64,000 bases of DNA from Sphingomonas sp. (GTDB lineage: Bacteria > Pseudomonadota > Alphaproteobacteria > Sphingomonadales > Sphingomonadaceae). Within the stretch, counting starts at the first letter, position 1, and each line of letters opens with the position of its first letter. Shown in pieces: positions 17,588-26,794 of the stretch. Both the position numbers and the translations under genes were made by a program. The notes beneath the pieces are model-generated. The model did no database searches. It worked only from the letters and a program-made list of their open reading frames with translations, and was not told the origin of the DNA. The stretch spans positions 248,001 through 312,000 of the forward strand of contig NZ_JAGIAM010000003.1 in NCBI RefSeq assembly GCF_017744835.1, written 5' to 3'.

Positions 17588-18487
17588 TCAGGGCCCGACC
17601 GGCTTCACCCTCGGCACGCACAGGGCCAGCGCCCGGTCGACGATGTGGGTGAGCCGGTTGCGGCTCTCGGCGAGCCCCGCGTCTCCGCGCTCGCGCGTCT
17701 CGAAGTTCAGGTAGCGGATGCCGTGGAGCACGGCATAGTTGGATAGCGAGCGGTCGCTGGTGACGACGCGCTCGAACACGACGTTGAAGTCGGCCTGCAC
17801 CATCTCGGGGCCGCAGAAGGCGCTGCTGCGCGGGGCGCCGGTGCGATAGGTGGCGAAGGCGACGGTATCGTCGTCGTCCCAGGGCCAGGCACGGTTCCTC
17901 GAAGCGCTCGGCGTCAGCACGTCGTCGCAATAGCGGATCGAGATCACGCCGCTGCCCGGCGGATCGGAGCGGTTGCAGCGCGATTCGGAGGTATCGAAGC
18001 CGCGACTGTTCGTGTGGAGCGCGATCACCGGCATGTCGGGCGGCAGGTCGGCCAAGATACGCCGCGCATAGCCGGGGAGCGCAGAGTCGAAATTGCGATT
18101 GGGATCGACCGGCCGGCCGTAATCGACGGCACGGTTGGTGCGTACCCCGTCCTCGGCCACGCCGGCGTCGACGGCGATCACGGTACCGCCGTAGCGGCGC
18201 ACTGCGACCAAGGCTGCCTCGAAGCCCGCATTCTCGTTGTCGTGCGGCACGAACCAGAGCGGCCCATGACGGTGCCGGCTGTTGACGATGCGCCATAGCC
18301 GCCACGCCGCCCGTTCCTCGCGGAATTCGAGTTGCGAGACGGCGAGCCCGCGCCATTCCGTCGGATCGCGGTGGCGCGCGAAATCGTCGTCGGACACGCG
18401 GAGCGGATCGACCGGCGTCACGCGGGTCACCGGAGAGGCGGCGGACAGGCCGGCCCAGGCGAGCGCGACGAAGAACATGCGAAACAT
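17588..18487 (-). CDS. secreted M14-like zinc hydrolase (tentative)
   Basis: 299 residues with an N-terminal signal (MFRMFFVALAWAGLSAAS). Motifs resemble metallocarboxypeptidases and aspartoacylases: PHDNE gives an HxxE zinc pair (His82, Glu85), VDPNRNF gives the substrate-binding Asn-Arg pair (130-131), and VIALHTN gives a third possible zinc ligand His158. Overall length and sequence differ from classical M14 enzymes, so a peptidase or amidase acting on a periplasmic substrate is inference. It ends three bases from the aldo-keto reductase stop on the opposite strand. A divergent homologue of N-formylglutamate hydrolase is less likely. Confidence 0.6.
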   Translation of the reverse strand: MFRMFFVALAWAGLSAASPVTRVTPVDPLRVSDDDFARHRDPTEWRGLAVSQLEFREERAAWRLWRIVNSRHRHGPLWFVPHDNENAGFEAALVAVRRYGGTVIAVDAGVAEDGVRTNRAVDYGRPVDPNRNFDSALPGYARRILADLPPDMPVIALHTNSRGFDTSESRCNRSDPPGSGVISIRYCDDVLTPSASRNRAWPWDDDDTVAFATYRTGAPRSSAFCGPEMVQADFNVVFERVVTSDRSLSNYAVLHGIRYLNFETRERGDAGLAESRNRLTHIVDRALALCVPRVKPVGP

Positions 18488-18578
18488 CGGGCCTCCCGAG
18501 CGAACGCCGTAGCTTATCCGCCCCGAAAGTCCCGATCATCTCGCAATCGCTGCGAAACCTCTTCCTTCAGGGAATGGG

Positions 18579-19256
18579 TCAGCGCGCCAGCGGCGTCCCC
18601 GGCAGCAGCGCCAGGCGCGGTGCATAGCGCCATGTCTCGGAGCGCGTCGCCCTCACGAGCGCCAGCGCAGGGTGGGTTCTGCCGAATAATGCTTCCGGCC
18701 GGGGCGGCGCATCGGCGGAGCCGGCGGGGGCGATCACCAGATACGTGCCGGGCTCACCCTCGATCGCCCGATACCAGCTCGCACCCGCCAGCGGCTGCGC
18801 ACGAAGCGCCGTTTCGAAAGCCTGCGGATCGCGCGCAACCAGGCGATGGACCTGCACGATCGCCTGCGGACGGCGCTCCTCCAGCGGCGTCGCGGTGCTC
18901 GCCTCGCGCCACAACTCCCAGCCTTCGTCTCCTATCGCAGTCGCGAAGGGCGCGGCGTTGGCACGGAAGTCGGCGCCGTCGCCGTCCGGATCTGGCCGCC
19001 CGGCGAGCGCTTCGGGTGTGGTGCCGAAGGTGCCGTCGACGAAAGCCCCCGCACGGTCGCCGGCCGCGACATACCAGCCGTACCAGACCAGCCGATCGCC
19101 CCGCGCGGCGTGCCATTCGAGGTGCTTGCGATAGCCCGCCTCGAACGCCGGAACGTCTGCGATCCGATAGGCATAGAGATGTGCGGTACCCCCTATCTGG
19201 GCCGCAGCAGGGAAGGGCGCGAGGATCGCGATCGAAAGCAACAAGCGGGCGAGCAT
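18579..19256 (-). CDS. secreted hypothetical protein
   Basis: 225 residues beginning MLARLLLSIAILAPFPAAAQ, a clear signal peptide. The mature part contains two similar-looking halves built on F-E-x-x-(Y/L)-R-x-(H/Q) (VPAFEAGYRKHLEWH and PQAFETALRAQPLAG), suggesting a duplicated ferredoxin-like or stress-response dimeric barrel fold, but I do not recognise a named family. A GAGGAGG site precedes the ATG at 19256; the frame extends upstream without support. It may share a transcript with the M14-like gene 91 bases downstream, as both are secreted. The function is unknown. Confidence 0.7.
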   Translation of the reverse strand: MLARLLLSIAILAPFPAAAQIGGTAHLYAYRIADVPAFEAGYRKHLEWHAARGDRLVWYGWYVAAGDRAGAFVDGTFGTTPEALAGRPDPDGDGADFRANAAPFATAIGDEGWELWREASTATPLEERRPQAIVQVHRLVARDPQAFETALRAQPLAGASWYRAIEGEPGTYLVIAPAGSADAPPRPEALFGRTHPALALVRATRSETWRYAPRLALLPGTPLAR

Positions 19257-19439
19257 GGGTCCTCCTCGCAGGCCAGGGCAAGATATCGCGGCGTTGAGGG
19301 ACAATAGCACGCGCGCGGTGCGAGCGCGACAATCGACGCGCAACGGGATGGAGAAGGTCCGGGTTGAGAGGACGAGCCTGTCGGGACGGCTAGGCGCGCT
19401 GTCTAAGCGGCGCTGCGCGAGGCTTGGTCCCGCCCGGGC

Positions 19440-20774
19440 TCAGCCCGCGACGGGCGCTCCGTAGAGGTCGTGCTCGTCGGCGTCCTCGATCTCGACCTGG
19501 ATGATGTCGCCCTGCTTCAGATGACCCGCGTCGCGCAGGAACACCTGGCCGTCGATCTCCGGCGCGTCGGCCTGGCTGCGGCCGGTGGCGCCGCCTTCGG
19601 GATCGACTTCGTCGACGATCACTTCGAGCGTGCGGCCGACCTTGGCCTGGAGCTTGGCGGCGGAGATCGCGGCGGTCTTCTCCATGATCCGGGCGTAGCG
19701 CTCTTCCTTGATCTCCTCCGGCACTGCGCCGGGCAGGTCGTTGGCCGAGGCACCCTCGACCGGCTCGAAGCGGAAGGCGCCGACGCGGTCGAGCTGGGCT
19801 TCGTCGAGCCAGTCGAGGAGGTACTGGAAATCCGCCTCGGTCTCGCCGGGGAAGCCGACCACGAAGGTCGAGCGGATCGTGATGTCGGGCGCGATCGAAC
19901 GCCAGTTCTTGAGCCGCTCGAGCACCTTGGCCTCGTTGGCCGGGCGCTTCATCGATCGCAGGACCGAGGGCGAGGCGTGCTGGAACGGAATGTCGAGATA
20001 GGGGAGCACCAGCCCCTCGGCCATCAGCGGGATGACGTGGTCGACATGCGGGTAGGGATAGACATAGTGTAGGCGCACCCAGGGCGCGATCTTGCCCAGC
20101 TCGCGGGCGAGATCGGTCATGTGGGGGACCACTTCCTGTCCCTTCCACATGCGCGGCTCCTTGCGGATGTCGACGCCGTAGGCCGAGGTATCCTGGCTGA
20201 TGACCAGCAGTTCCTTGGTGCCCGCCTCGACCAGCTTCTCGGCCTCGCGCAGGATCGCATCGGGGCGGCGGCTGACCAGGTCGCCGCGCAAGCTGGGGAT
20301 GATGCAGAAGGCGCAGCGGTGGTTGCAGCCTTCTGAGATCTTGAGATAGCTGTAGTGGCGCGGCGTGAGCTTCAGGCCCGCGTCGGGCACCAGGTTGACG
20401 AAGGGCGAGGGCGGCATAGGCGCCGCCTCGTGCACCGCGCCGACGACTTCCTCATATTGATGCGCGCCGGTGACCGCGAGCACGTTGGGGAAGCGCTGGC
20501 GGATGACTTCCGCCTCCTTCCCCATGCAGCCGGTGACGATCACGCGGCCGTTCTCGGCGATTGCCTCGCCGATCGCCTCGAGGCTCTCTTCCTTGGCGCT
20601 GTCGAGGAAGCCGCAGGTGTTGACCAGCACGACGTCGGCGCCGGCATAGTCGGGCGACATCGCATAGCCGTCGCTGCGCAGCTTGGTGAGGATGCGTTCG
20701 CTGTCGACGAGGTTCTTCGGACAGCCGAGCGACACCATCCCTACGCGAGGGGCCTCAGGAAGTTTGGTTGCCAT
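19440..20774 (-). CDS. rimO: ribosomal protein S12 methylthiotransferase RimO
   Basis: Radical-SAM enzyme that methylthiolates an aspartate of ribosomal protein S12. 444 residues: N-terminal UPF0004 domain with cluster cysteines in LGCPKN, NTCGF and TGCMGK, then the radical-[11 protein letters not shown] motif, and a C-terminal TRAM domain ([10 protein letters not shown]...). The length and the short N-terminus fit RimO rather than MiaB. The ATG at 20774 gives [17 protein letters not shown]. It stands as a single gene; a 41-base gap separates it from the upstream DMT-like gene on the same strand. Confidence 0.96.
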   Translation of the reverse strand: MATKLPEAPRVGMVSLGCPKNLVDSERILTKLRSDGYAMSPDYAGADVVLVNTCGFLDSAKEESLEAIGEAIAENGRVIVTGCMGKEAEVIRQRFPNVLAVTGAHQYEEVVGAVHEAAPMPPSPFVNLVPDAGLKLTPRHYSYLKISEGCNHRCAFCIIPSLRGDLVSRRPDAILREAEKLVEAGTKELLVISQDTSAYGVDIRKEPRMWKGQEVVPHMTDLARELGKIAPWVRLHYVYPYPHVDHVIPLMAEGLVLPYLDIPFQHASPSVLRSMKRPANEAKVLERLKNWRSIAPDITIRSTFVVGFPGETEADFQYLLDWLDEAQLDRVGAFRFEPVEGASANDLPGAVPEEIKEERYARIMEKTAAISAAKLQAKVGRTLEVIVDEVDPEGGATGRSQADAPEIDGQVFLRDAGHLKQGDIIQVEIEDADEHDLYGAPVAG

Positions 20775-20815
20775 GATTGGCGCGCCACATAAGGATTTCT
20801 GGCAAAATTACTAGC

Positions 20816-21178
20816 TCAGGCCGAAACCGGAGCCCGGAACAGGAACCAGGCGCCGCCTGCGATCAGCGCGAAACCGATCAGATGGTTCACCGTGATCTTC
20901 TGCCCGAGGTAGAGGACCGAGAAGACCGCGAAAACGCTGAGCGTGATCACTTCCTGCATCCCCTTGAGCTGCGCCGCCGAATAGACGCTGCTGCCCATCC
21001 GGTTGGCCGGCACGGCGAGGCAATATTCGAAGAAGGCGATCCCCCAGCTGACGACGATCACCAGCAGCAGCGGCGCGTGGCGGAACTTGAGGTGCCCGTA
21101 CCAGGCGAAGGTCATGAAGACGTTCGAGGCGAGGAGCAGCGCTATGGGCATGAGGCGCAGGAGGATGGGGCTGGTCAT
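20816..21178 (-). CDS. DMT-type small membrane protein (DUF486)
   Basis: 120 residues with four predicted helices (LMPIALLLASNVFMTFAWY, LLLVIVVSWGIAFFEYCLA, VITLSVFAVFSVLYLG, LIGFALIAGGAWFLF). The stretch EYCLAVPANRMG followed by YSAAQLKGMQEVITL is characteristic of DUF486 proteins, a half-size branch of the drug/metabolite transporter superfamily that presumably dimerises. The substrate is unknown. It lies between the K+ channel gene and rimO on the same strand, so it may be on their transcript. Confidence 0.9.
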   Translation of the reverse strand: MTSPILLRLMPIALLLASNVFMTFAWYGHLKFRHAPLLLVIVVSWGIAFFEYCLAVPANRMGSSVYSAAQLKGMQEVITLSVFAVFSVLYLGQKITVNHLIGFALIAGGAWFLFRAPVSA

Positions 21179-21208
21179 GCCGCCCTCATCCCCGTGCCGC
21201 GCCGCGCG

Positions 21209-22219
21209 TCAAGCCGTGGGAAGTATCTCGACGATCACGTCGCCTTCGCGCAGCGCCTGCGCCTCCGCCTCGCCGAAGCTGTACGATGCACCGTCGCGGT
21301 AGATGAGAACGCCCAGCCCCTTGGTGGTCGCGGCGAGCGGCTTGCCGACCTCGTCAGCGCGCGCGGGCCGTTCGGATAGCGCGACCTTTCCGCGGACCGA
21401 GGCGAGATCCATCAGATAGTCCGACAGGTGCGTGCCGTTGCAGGCGCTGGCGAGCAGCAGCCCGGCGAAGCTCACCGGGTTGATCACCGTGGTGGCGCCG
21501 GCGGCACGGGCCGGGAATTCATTGTCCTCCGCCTTGACGATCGTGCTGATCGGCAGGCCGGGCGCGAGATGGCGCGCAGTGAGGGTGATCAAGATCGCGG
21601 TGTCGTCGCGGCCGGCGGAGACGATCAGCGCCTCGGCCTGCGAGATGCGCACGTCCTCGAGCACTGCGTCGCGCGTGGCATCGGCCTGGATCACGGTGCA
21701 GCCGCACGCCTGCGCCTCGGCGATTGCGGTCTCGTCCGGGTCGATGACCACGAAGCGGTTGGGCTCGATGCCGCGCGCGATGAGCTCGTTGACTGCCTCC
21801 GAGCCGGTCTGGCCGAACCCCGCGACGACGATATGATCGGTGAGGTTCCGCTGGATGATTGCCATGCGCCACCTGTCCCATGTGCGCTTGAGGATGAAAT
21901 TATAGGCGGTGCCGATGAAGAAGAGCACTGCGAACACGCGGATCGGCGTCACCACCAGCGCGTCGAACATCCGCGCCTGGTTGCTCACCGGCACGATGTC
22001 GCCATAGCCGGTCGTCGTGATCGAGATCATCGTGAAATAGAGGATGTCGAGGAAGCTGACCTGGCCGTCATAATTGTCGCGGAGGCCGTCGCGCTCGATC
22101 CAGTGGACGCCGATGGCGAGCGCGACCAGCCCCAGCACGCCGGCGACACGCCAGCCGATCGAGAGCCAGACCGGCAGGCTCGACTTGCGCTTGAGCGTGC
22201 CGGGGAGGCGGGCCGGCAT
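21209..22219 (-). CDS. two-helix potassium channel with RCK domain
   Basis: 336 residues. One helix at about 20-40, a pore loop with the K+ selectivity filter TTGYGD (69-74), a second helix at about 84-110, then a cytosolic regulator of K+ conductance: Rossmann TrkA-N from about 128 (VVAGFGQTG) and a TrkA-C domain at about 255-335 (GKPLAATTKGLGVLIYRDG). The architecture is that of MthK- or Kch-like ligand-gated channels. Its ATG overlaps the stop of the NlpD-like gene (TGATG), so the two are translated together. The gating ligand is not visible from sequence. Confidence 0.93.
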   Translation of the reverse strand: MPARLPGTLKRKSSLPVWLSIGWRVAGVLGLVALAIGVHWIERDGLRDNYDGQVSFLDILYFTMISITTTGYGDIVPVSNQARMFDALVVTPIRVFAVLFFIGTAYNFILKRTWDRWRMAIIQRNLTDHIVVAGFGQTGSEAVNELIARGIEPNRFVVIDPDETAIAEAQACGCTVIQADATRDAVLEDVRISQAEALIVSAGRDDTAILITLTARHLAPGLPISTIVKAEDNEFPARAAGATTVINPVSFAGLLLASACNGTHLSDYLMDLASVRGKVALSERPARADEVGKPLAATTKGLGVLIYRDGASYSFGEAEAQALREGDVIVEILPTA

Positions 22220-23352
22220 CAGCGTGCCGGTAGCTTGGTCAATGGATCGAGCGGGGTACGGCCCTGGCGTATCTCGAAATGCAGCTCGGGGCGGTCGGCG
22301 AAGCCGGTCTTGCCCGATCGAGCGATCGTCTGGCCGCGCTTCACGGCCTGGCCGCGCTGGACGAGCAGCTGGCCGGCATGGCCATAGACAGTGGTGAGCC
22401 CGTTGCCGTGCTTGACGATCACCAGCCCGCCGAGCGCGGGCACGTCGCTGCCGACATAGGCGACGACGCCATCCGCGGCGGCGCGCACGGGCGTGTCGAG
22501 CGGCACGGCGATCTTGATCCCGTCGTTGCGCTCGCCGCTCTTGCCGGGCCCGAAGCGCTTCACCAACGGGCCGCTGACCGGCCAGACGAACTGGCTCGGC
22601 GCGCGGCTGCTCGGCGCGGCGACTGGCGTGGTCGCCGGGAGAACGCGCGCGGACGAGGCTATGGGCTTGGCCGGCACCGCCTTCTCGGCAAGCGCGGGCT
22701 CGCCGCCGGTGAGGATGTCGTCGATGTCGATGTGGAAGCGCGCGGCGCGTTCCTCGAGCGTCTCCGGCCCGGGTCCGGGGATCAGCAGCCGCTGGCCGGT
22801 GCGCAGGATATAGGGTTCCTCGAGCATGTTCGCAGCAACAACGCTCGACCAGGCGACATTGTACGCCCGCGCGATCGCGATGCCCGATTCGCCAGCGCGG
22901 ATCAGATGGTAGCGCCCGCCGGGGATCGTCAGCCGCTGGCCCGTCGAAATGCTGTGCGGCGAAGTGACTCCGTTGGCGCGCGCGATCGCCTCGGCCGAGG
23001 CGCCGGTCTTGTTCGCGATCGAGGAAAGCGTGTCGCCGCGCTGCACGACATAGGTGAAGGCGGATATCAGCTTCGCGTCGGGCGTGACCGGGCGCGCGAC
23101 CCAGGCGGGCGGCGGCGCGGGGAGCGCGCGGACATTGGCGTCGATCACCGGGGCGTCGATAACGGGACGTCCGGAGCGCTGCGGTTCGGGCCGGGGCTCG
23201 CGCTGGGCGCGCGGCTGCTCGGGCGGAAGGGCGCGGCGCGGTTGCTCGATCGCGGGGCCATATTCGCGCGCCGGCGGAATGCAGCCGCCAAGAGCCGTGC
23301 CGCCAAGCAGCACCGCCCCGATCGATACGATTGCCGCCCCCCTGCTAGCCAT
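22219..23352 (-). CDS. nlpD: NlpD-like LysM/LytM lipoprotein, catalytically degenerate
   Basis: 377 residues. Lipobox LGGC (Cys24), a Pro/Arg-rich linker, two LysM peptidoglycan-binding modules (about 101-145 and 149-193), and a C-terminal M23/LytM domain (about 256-374). In that domain the first zinc-binding motif HxxxD is replaced by NDGIK (Asn276, Lys280), while His324 and His358 (LHFEIR) remain. It therefore cannot bind zinc normally and should act as an amidase activator, as NlpD and EnvC do. The surE-nlpD linkage also matches enterobacterial order. It overlaps the K+ channel gene downstream. Confidence 0.9.
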   Translation of the reverse strand: MASRGAAIVSIGAVLLGGTALGGCIPPAREYGPAIEQPRRALPPEQPRAQREPRPEPQRSGRPVIDAPVIDANVRALPAPPPAWVARPVTPDAKLISAFTYVVQRGDTLSSIANKTGASAEAIARANGVTSPHSISTGQRLTIPGGRYHLIRAGESGIAIARAYNVAWSSVVAANMLEEPYILRTGQRLLIPGPGPETLEERAARFHIDIDDILTGGEPALAEKAVPAKPIASSARVLPATTPVAAPSSRAPSQFVWPVSGPLVKRFGPGKSGERNDGIKIAVPLDTPVRAAADGVVAYVGSDVPALGGLVIVKHGNGLTTVYGHAGQLLVQRGQAVKRGQTIARSGKTGFADRPELHFEIRQGRTPLDPLTKLPAR

Positions 23353-23357
23353 CGCCG

Positions 23358-24122
23358 TTAACTATATACGGACTTTAACCTTTCGAGCGAGTCCCGATGC
23401 GTCAGGTCGAGATGTAGTGGCGTTACCGTAACGAAGCCCTGCTCGATGGCGTCCAGGTCGGTATCGGGCAGCAACTGCTGGGGCAGGCGTCCCATTGCGA
23501 GCCAATAATAGTCGAAGCCGCGCGGATCGGTGCGCTTTTCGATTCCCACCCGGCCATAGTCGCGCAGACCCTGCGAGACGGCGCGGATGCCCTTCACCTG
23601 ATCGGGCGCGACCGGCGGGAAGTTGATGTTCACCAGCGTCCGCGGCGCCCATTCCATGTCGAGCAGCGGCCGCAGCACGCGCTCGCCCCAGGTCTCGGCG
23701 GTGTCGAACGACACGCGGTCGCCGGCGCCGGTCTGCGCATAGCGCTGGCTGAGCGCGATCGAGCGGATACCCGCCAGCGCGCCTTCCATCGCGGCCGAGA
23801 CCGTGCCCGAATAGCTCACGTCCTCGGCCAGGTTGCCGCCGCGGTTGACGCCCGAGAGCACCAGGTCGGGCTTGCCGTCCTTCATCGCGTCGGCGAGCGC
23901 GAACATCACGCAGTCGGTGGGCGTGCCGCGCACTGCGAAGCGCTTGTCTCCGAGCCGGCGAACGCGGAAGGGCTCGGTGAGCGTGAGCGAGCGGCTCTTG
24001 CCCGATTGCTCCTCGGCCGGCGCGACGACGGTCACGTCATCCGAAAGCTTGGCCGCGATGCGCTCGAGCACCGTGAGACCGCGGGCATGGATGCCGTCGT
24101 CGTTGGTAACGAGGATGCGCAT
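23358..24122 (-). CDS. surE: 5'/3'-nucleotidase SurE
   Basis: Metal-dependent phosphatase acting on nucleoside monophosphates. 254 residues beginning [15 protein letters not shown], with metal-binding Asp8 and Asp9, Ser40 in EEQSGKSRS, and SGVNRGGN carrying the further Asn ligands. The ATG at 24122 overlaps the serS stop (TGATG), which marks it as the start despite a longer open frame. Only five bases separate it from the NlpD-like gene, so serS-surE-nlpD-channel forms one operon. Confidence 0.96.
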   Translation of the reverse strand: MRILVTNDDGIHARGLTVLERIAAKLSDDVTVVAPAEEQSGKSRSLTLTEPFRVRRLGDKRFAVRGTPTDCVMFALADAMKDGKPDLVLSGVNRGGNLAEDVSYSGTVSAAMEGALAGIRSIALSQRYAQTGAGDRVSFDTAETWGERVLRPLLDMEWAPRTLVNINFPPVAPDQVKGIRAVSQGLRDYGRVGIEKRTDPRGFDYYWLAMGRLPQQLLPDTDLDAIEQGFVTVTPLHLDLTHRDSLERLKSVYS

Positions 24123-25402
24123 CAGCGCTTGGGCTCGAGCCGATCGAGCCCGCCGAGATAGGGCTGCAGCACCGCAGGCACCGCCACCGATCCGTCCGCC
24201 TGCTGGTAGTTCTCCAGCACCGCGACCAGCGTGCGGCCGACCGCGAGGCCCGAGCCGTTGAGCGTGTGGACGAAGCGCGTGCCCTTTTCGCCTTCGGGCC
24301 GGTAGCGCGCGTTCATGCGGCGCGCCTGAAAGTCCGAGCAGGTCGAGCAGGACGAGATTTCGCGGAAGCGCGCCTGGCCGGGCAGCCACACTTCGAGGTC
24401 ATAGGTGCGCGCCGCCGAGAAGCCCATGTCGCCGGTGCACAGCTTCATGCGGCGGAAGGCGAGGCCCAGCTTGGTGAGGATGTCCTCCGCGCAGCCCGTC
24501 ATCCGCTCGTGCTCGGCCTCGGACGCGTCGGGCGTCACGATCGAGACCATCTCGACCTTCTCGAACTGGTGCTGGCGGATGAAGCCGCGCGTGTCGCGTC
24601 CCGCGGCGCCGGCTTCCGAGCGGAAGCAGGTAGTGAGCGCAGTCAGCCGGATCGGCAGTTCCTGCTCGCTCAGGATCTGGTCGCGCACGCTGTTGGTCAG
24701 GCTCACTTCCGAGGTCGGGATCAGCCAGCGGCCGTCGGTGGTCTGGAAGCTGTCCTCGGCGAACTTCGGAAGCTGGCCGGTGCCGTACATCGACTCCGAG
24801 CGCACCAGCACCGGGGGCACCGCTTCCTCATAGCCATGCTCGCGCGTCAGCGTGTCGAGCATGAACTGGCCGAGCGCGCGGTGCAGCCGCGCCGCGGCGC
24901 CGCGCACGAAGGTGAAGCGCGAGCCCGAGAGCAGCGCGCCGGTCTCGAAATCCAGTCCGAGCGCCGGCCCGATCGCGTCATGCTCCTTCGCCTCGAAGCC
25001 GAGGGCAGGCGGCGTGCCGAGCTCGTGGACCAGCGCGTTGTCGTTCTCGTCGGCGCCTTCGGGCACGTCGGCGAGCGGCAGGTTTGGAATGCTCGCGAGC
25101 TGGGCTTCGAGCTGCGTGCCGAGCGCGGTTTCCTCCTGCTCGACGGTGAGCAGCCGATCCTTGAGCTCGGCGACTTCGGCCATCAGCGCCGCGGCGGTCG
25201 CCTCGTCCTTCTGCGCCTTGGCCGCGCCGATCGCCTTGGAGGCTTCGTTGCGCCGCGCCTGACCCGTCTGGAGCTCGGTCAGCAGCGCGCGGCGGCGCTC
25301 GTCGAGCGCGAGCAGCTCGGCGGACAGCGGCGCCAGGCCGCGCTTGCGCAGCCCCTGATCGAAGGCCTCGGGGTTTTCGCGGATGGAGCGGATGTCGTGC
25401 AT
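24122..25402 (-). CDS. serS: seryl-tRNA synthetase
   Basis: Charges tRNA-Ser. 426 residues: N-terminal tRNA-binding coiled coil (roughly 30-105), then the class II core with motif 2 [17 protein letters not shown], the serine-binding QHQFEKVEM segment and motif 3 [18 protein letters not shown]. It starts [18 protein letters not shown], the standard N-terminus. First gene of the minus-strand operon with surE; divergent from the attachment-type gene. Confidence 0.98.
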   Translation of the reverse strand: MHDIRSIRENPEAFDQGLRKRGLAPLSAELLALDERRRALLTELQTGQARRNEASKAIGAAKAQKDEATAAALMAEVAELKDRLLTVEQEETALGTQLEAQLASIPNLPLADVPEGADENDNALVHELGTPPALGFEAKEHDAIGPALGLDFETGALLSGSRFTFVRGAAARLHRALGQFMLDTLTREHGYEEAVPPVLVRSESMYGTGQLPKFAEDSFQTTDGRWLIPTSEVSLTNSVRDQILSEQELPIRLTALTTCFRSEAGAAGRDTRGFIRQHQFEKVEMVSIVTPDASEAEHERMTGCAEDILTKLGLAFRRMKLCTGDMGFSAARTYDLEVWLPGQARFREISSCSTCSDFQARRMNARYRPEGEKGTRFVHTLNGSGLAVGRTLVAVLENYQQADGSVAVPAVLQPYLGGLDRLEPKR

Positions 25403-25497
25403 GGCGCCTGCCTATGGCGGCGGGGCAGGGGCCGCGCAACCCTGAGCCGAAGCCCCGCGTTCATGTGCCCGAGCGAGCCAGAATGAGGAGAGTTGCG

Positions 25498-25956
25498 ATG
25501 CGGGTTCCGCACGATGCCATGATCGTGGTCGCGGATGGCCGGAAGATGCTGCTGCTGAGGAACGAGGGCGACGCCACCATTCCCAACCTGCAGGTCGAGA
25601 AGAAGGTGGTCGACAAGCACAACCCCGACCACAACGAACAGGCGACCGACCTGGCCGGCGGCGCGATGGGCACGCGGACAGCGGGCGCGCAATGGGGCGG
25701 CGGGAACATGGAGGAAGTCGACTTCCACCAGCAGGAGGAAGACCGCTTCGCCGCCGAGACCGCGGCGCTGCTCAAGGAGCGCGCACTGCGCAACGAGTTC
25801 GAGTCGCTGATCATCGTCGCCCCGCCCCGGACATTGGGCGAGCTGCGGAAGCATTATCACAAGGAAGTGAGCGAGCGGATCACGGCCGAGATCGGCAAAG
25901 ACCTGACCGGCCACACCGTGCCGCAGATCGAGCAGCTGCTGCTGAAGACCGAATAG
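25498..25956 (+). CDS. host-attachment (baeRF-like) family protein
   Basis: 152 residues. MRVPHDAMIVVADGRKMLLLRNEG, then a conserved VDFHQQEEDRFAAETAALL segment and LIIVAPPRTLGELRKHYHKEV match the family called 'protein required for attachment to host cells' (PF10116), which is related to eukaryotic release factor eRF1 domain 1. The name derives from plant-associated bacteria and the biochemical role is unknown. The ATG at 25498 has a GAGGAG site; the earlier frame start has none. Divergent from serS. Confidence 0.85.
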   Translation: MRVPHDAMIVVADGRKMLLLRNEGDATIPNLQVEKKVVDKHNPDHNEQATDLAGGAMGTRTAGAQWGGGNMEEVDFHQQEEDRFAAETAALLKERALRNEFESLIIVAPPRTLGELRKHYHKEVSERITAEIGKDLTGHTVPQIEQLLLKTE

Positions 25957-25963
25957 CTTAGGC

Positions 25964-26794
25964 TCAGGCGGCGGCGTCGGCCTTGCGCTTGGCCAGGCGC
26001 TTGCGGGCGACGAGCGCCGCCGCCGCGCCGCCGAACAGCAGCACCATCGGCGGGGCCGGCACCGGCTCGGGCCCGCCCGAGGAGCTGCTCGACCCGTGGT
26101 GGCCGCCGCCGCAATATTTGCCGTATTTGCAGCCGCTGCTGCCCCAGCCGCTCGAATTACTCCAGCCGCTCGACGTCGAGGACGAGGTCGAGGAGGAAGT
26201 CGACGACGACGTCGAGGAGGACGTCGACGAGGAGGTGGAGGACGAAGTCGACGACGAGGTCGAGGACGACACGTCACCGCTCGAGGAGGAGGTGCTGCTC
26301 ACCGTCCCGCTCGACGTTGAGGTCGAGGTCGAACCGCCGCTGCTGCTCGAGGTCGAGGAAATCTCGATGTTGATGCCGCTGCTCGTGCCCGAGCTGCTCG
26401 AGCTCCCGGTGCTCCCGAAGAAGCCGCCGGCGAAGAAGCCCCCAAAGAAGCCGCCGCCGCTCGATCCGCCGACCACGGCCGCCGGGGTGGCGGGCAGGCT
26501 CGACGCGACCGGCATCACCTGCTCGGGCGGAAGCGGGATGGTGGCCTGGGGCGCGACGACGACCACCTGGGGCGGCTGCGGCGTCGTGGTGGTCGTGGTG
26601 GTGACGACTCGCGGGATCAGCTTGGTCGGCAGCGCGCGCGCGGTCTTGTGCATCACGCGCTTCTTGGTCGCCATCTGCTTGTGGATGACTCGCGGCTGCT
26701 CGATGCGTTCGGCGACATAGACGCCGCTGCCGCCCACGAATGCGGCGCCGCAGGCTAATCCGCAGAGTTTCGCCAAGGCCATGCGAACCGACAT
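25964..26794 (-). CDS. PEP-CTERM-like surface protein with SSST repeats
   Basis: 276 residues. N-terminal hydrophobic segment (MALAKLCGLACGAAFVGGSGVYV), a basic then Thr/Pro/Val-rich part, Gly/Phe-rich GGGFFGGFFAGGFFG, a long Ser/Thr region with eight consecutive SSST units, a short Cys/His/Gly stretch (CKYGKYCGGGHHG), and a C-terminal PEPVPAPPMVLLFGG..., helix, RKRLAKRK. The end matches the PEP-CTERM sorting signal cleaved by exosortase. The Ser/Thr tract suggests heavy O-glycosylation. The ATG at 26794 has an AGGGGAT site; the one at 26821 has none. No exosortase gene is in the window. Role inferred: envelope or biofilm protein. Confidence 0.75.
   Translation of the reverse strand: MSVRMALAKLCGLACGAAFVGGSGVYVAERIEQPRVIHKQMATKKRVMHKTARALPTKLIPRVVTTTTTTTPQPPQVVVVAPQATIPLPPEQVMPVASSLPATPAAVVGGSSGGGFFGGFFAGGFFGSTGSSSSSGTSSGINIEISSTSSSSGGSTSTSTSSGTVSSTSSSSGDVSSSTSSSTSSSTSSSTSSSTSSSTSSSTSSSTSSGWSNSSGWGSSGCKYGKYCGGGHHGSSSSSGGPEPVPAPPMVLLFGGAAAALVARKRLAKRKADAAA
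26171..26272. repeat. in-gene 12-base tandem repeat (SSST codons)
   Basis: About eight 12-base units of GAC/GAG/GTC triplets (plus strand) that encode the SSST repeats of the PEP-CTERM-like protein. Synonymous and single-base variation between units shows the array is not freshly amplified, but copy number could vary among strains. Confidence 0.8.

Noticed and set aside
26171..26272. CRISPR array
   Set aside because: The repeats are contiguous 12-base coding units without spacers inside a reading frame.
25983..26720. Plus-strand frame with long Asp/Glu/Val repeats
   Set aside because: Antisense of the SSST repeats in the PEP-CTERM-like gene; the minus frame has a ribosome site and a sorting signal.
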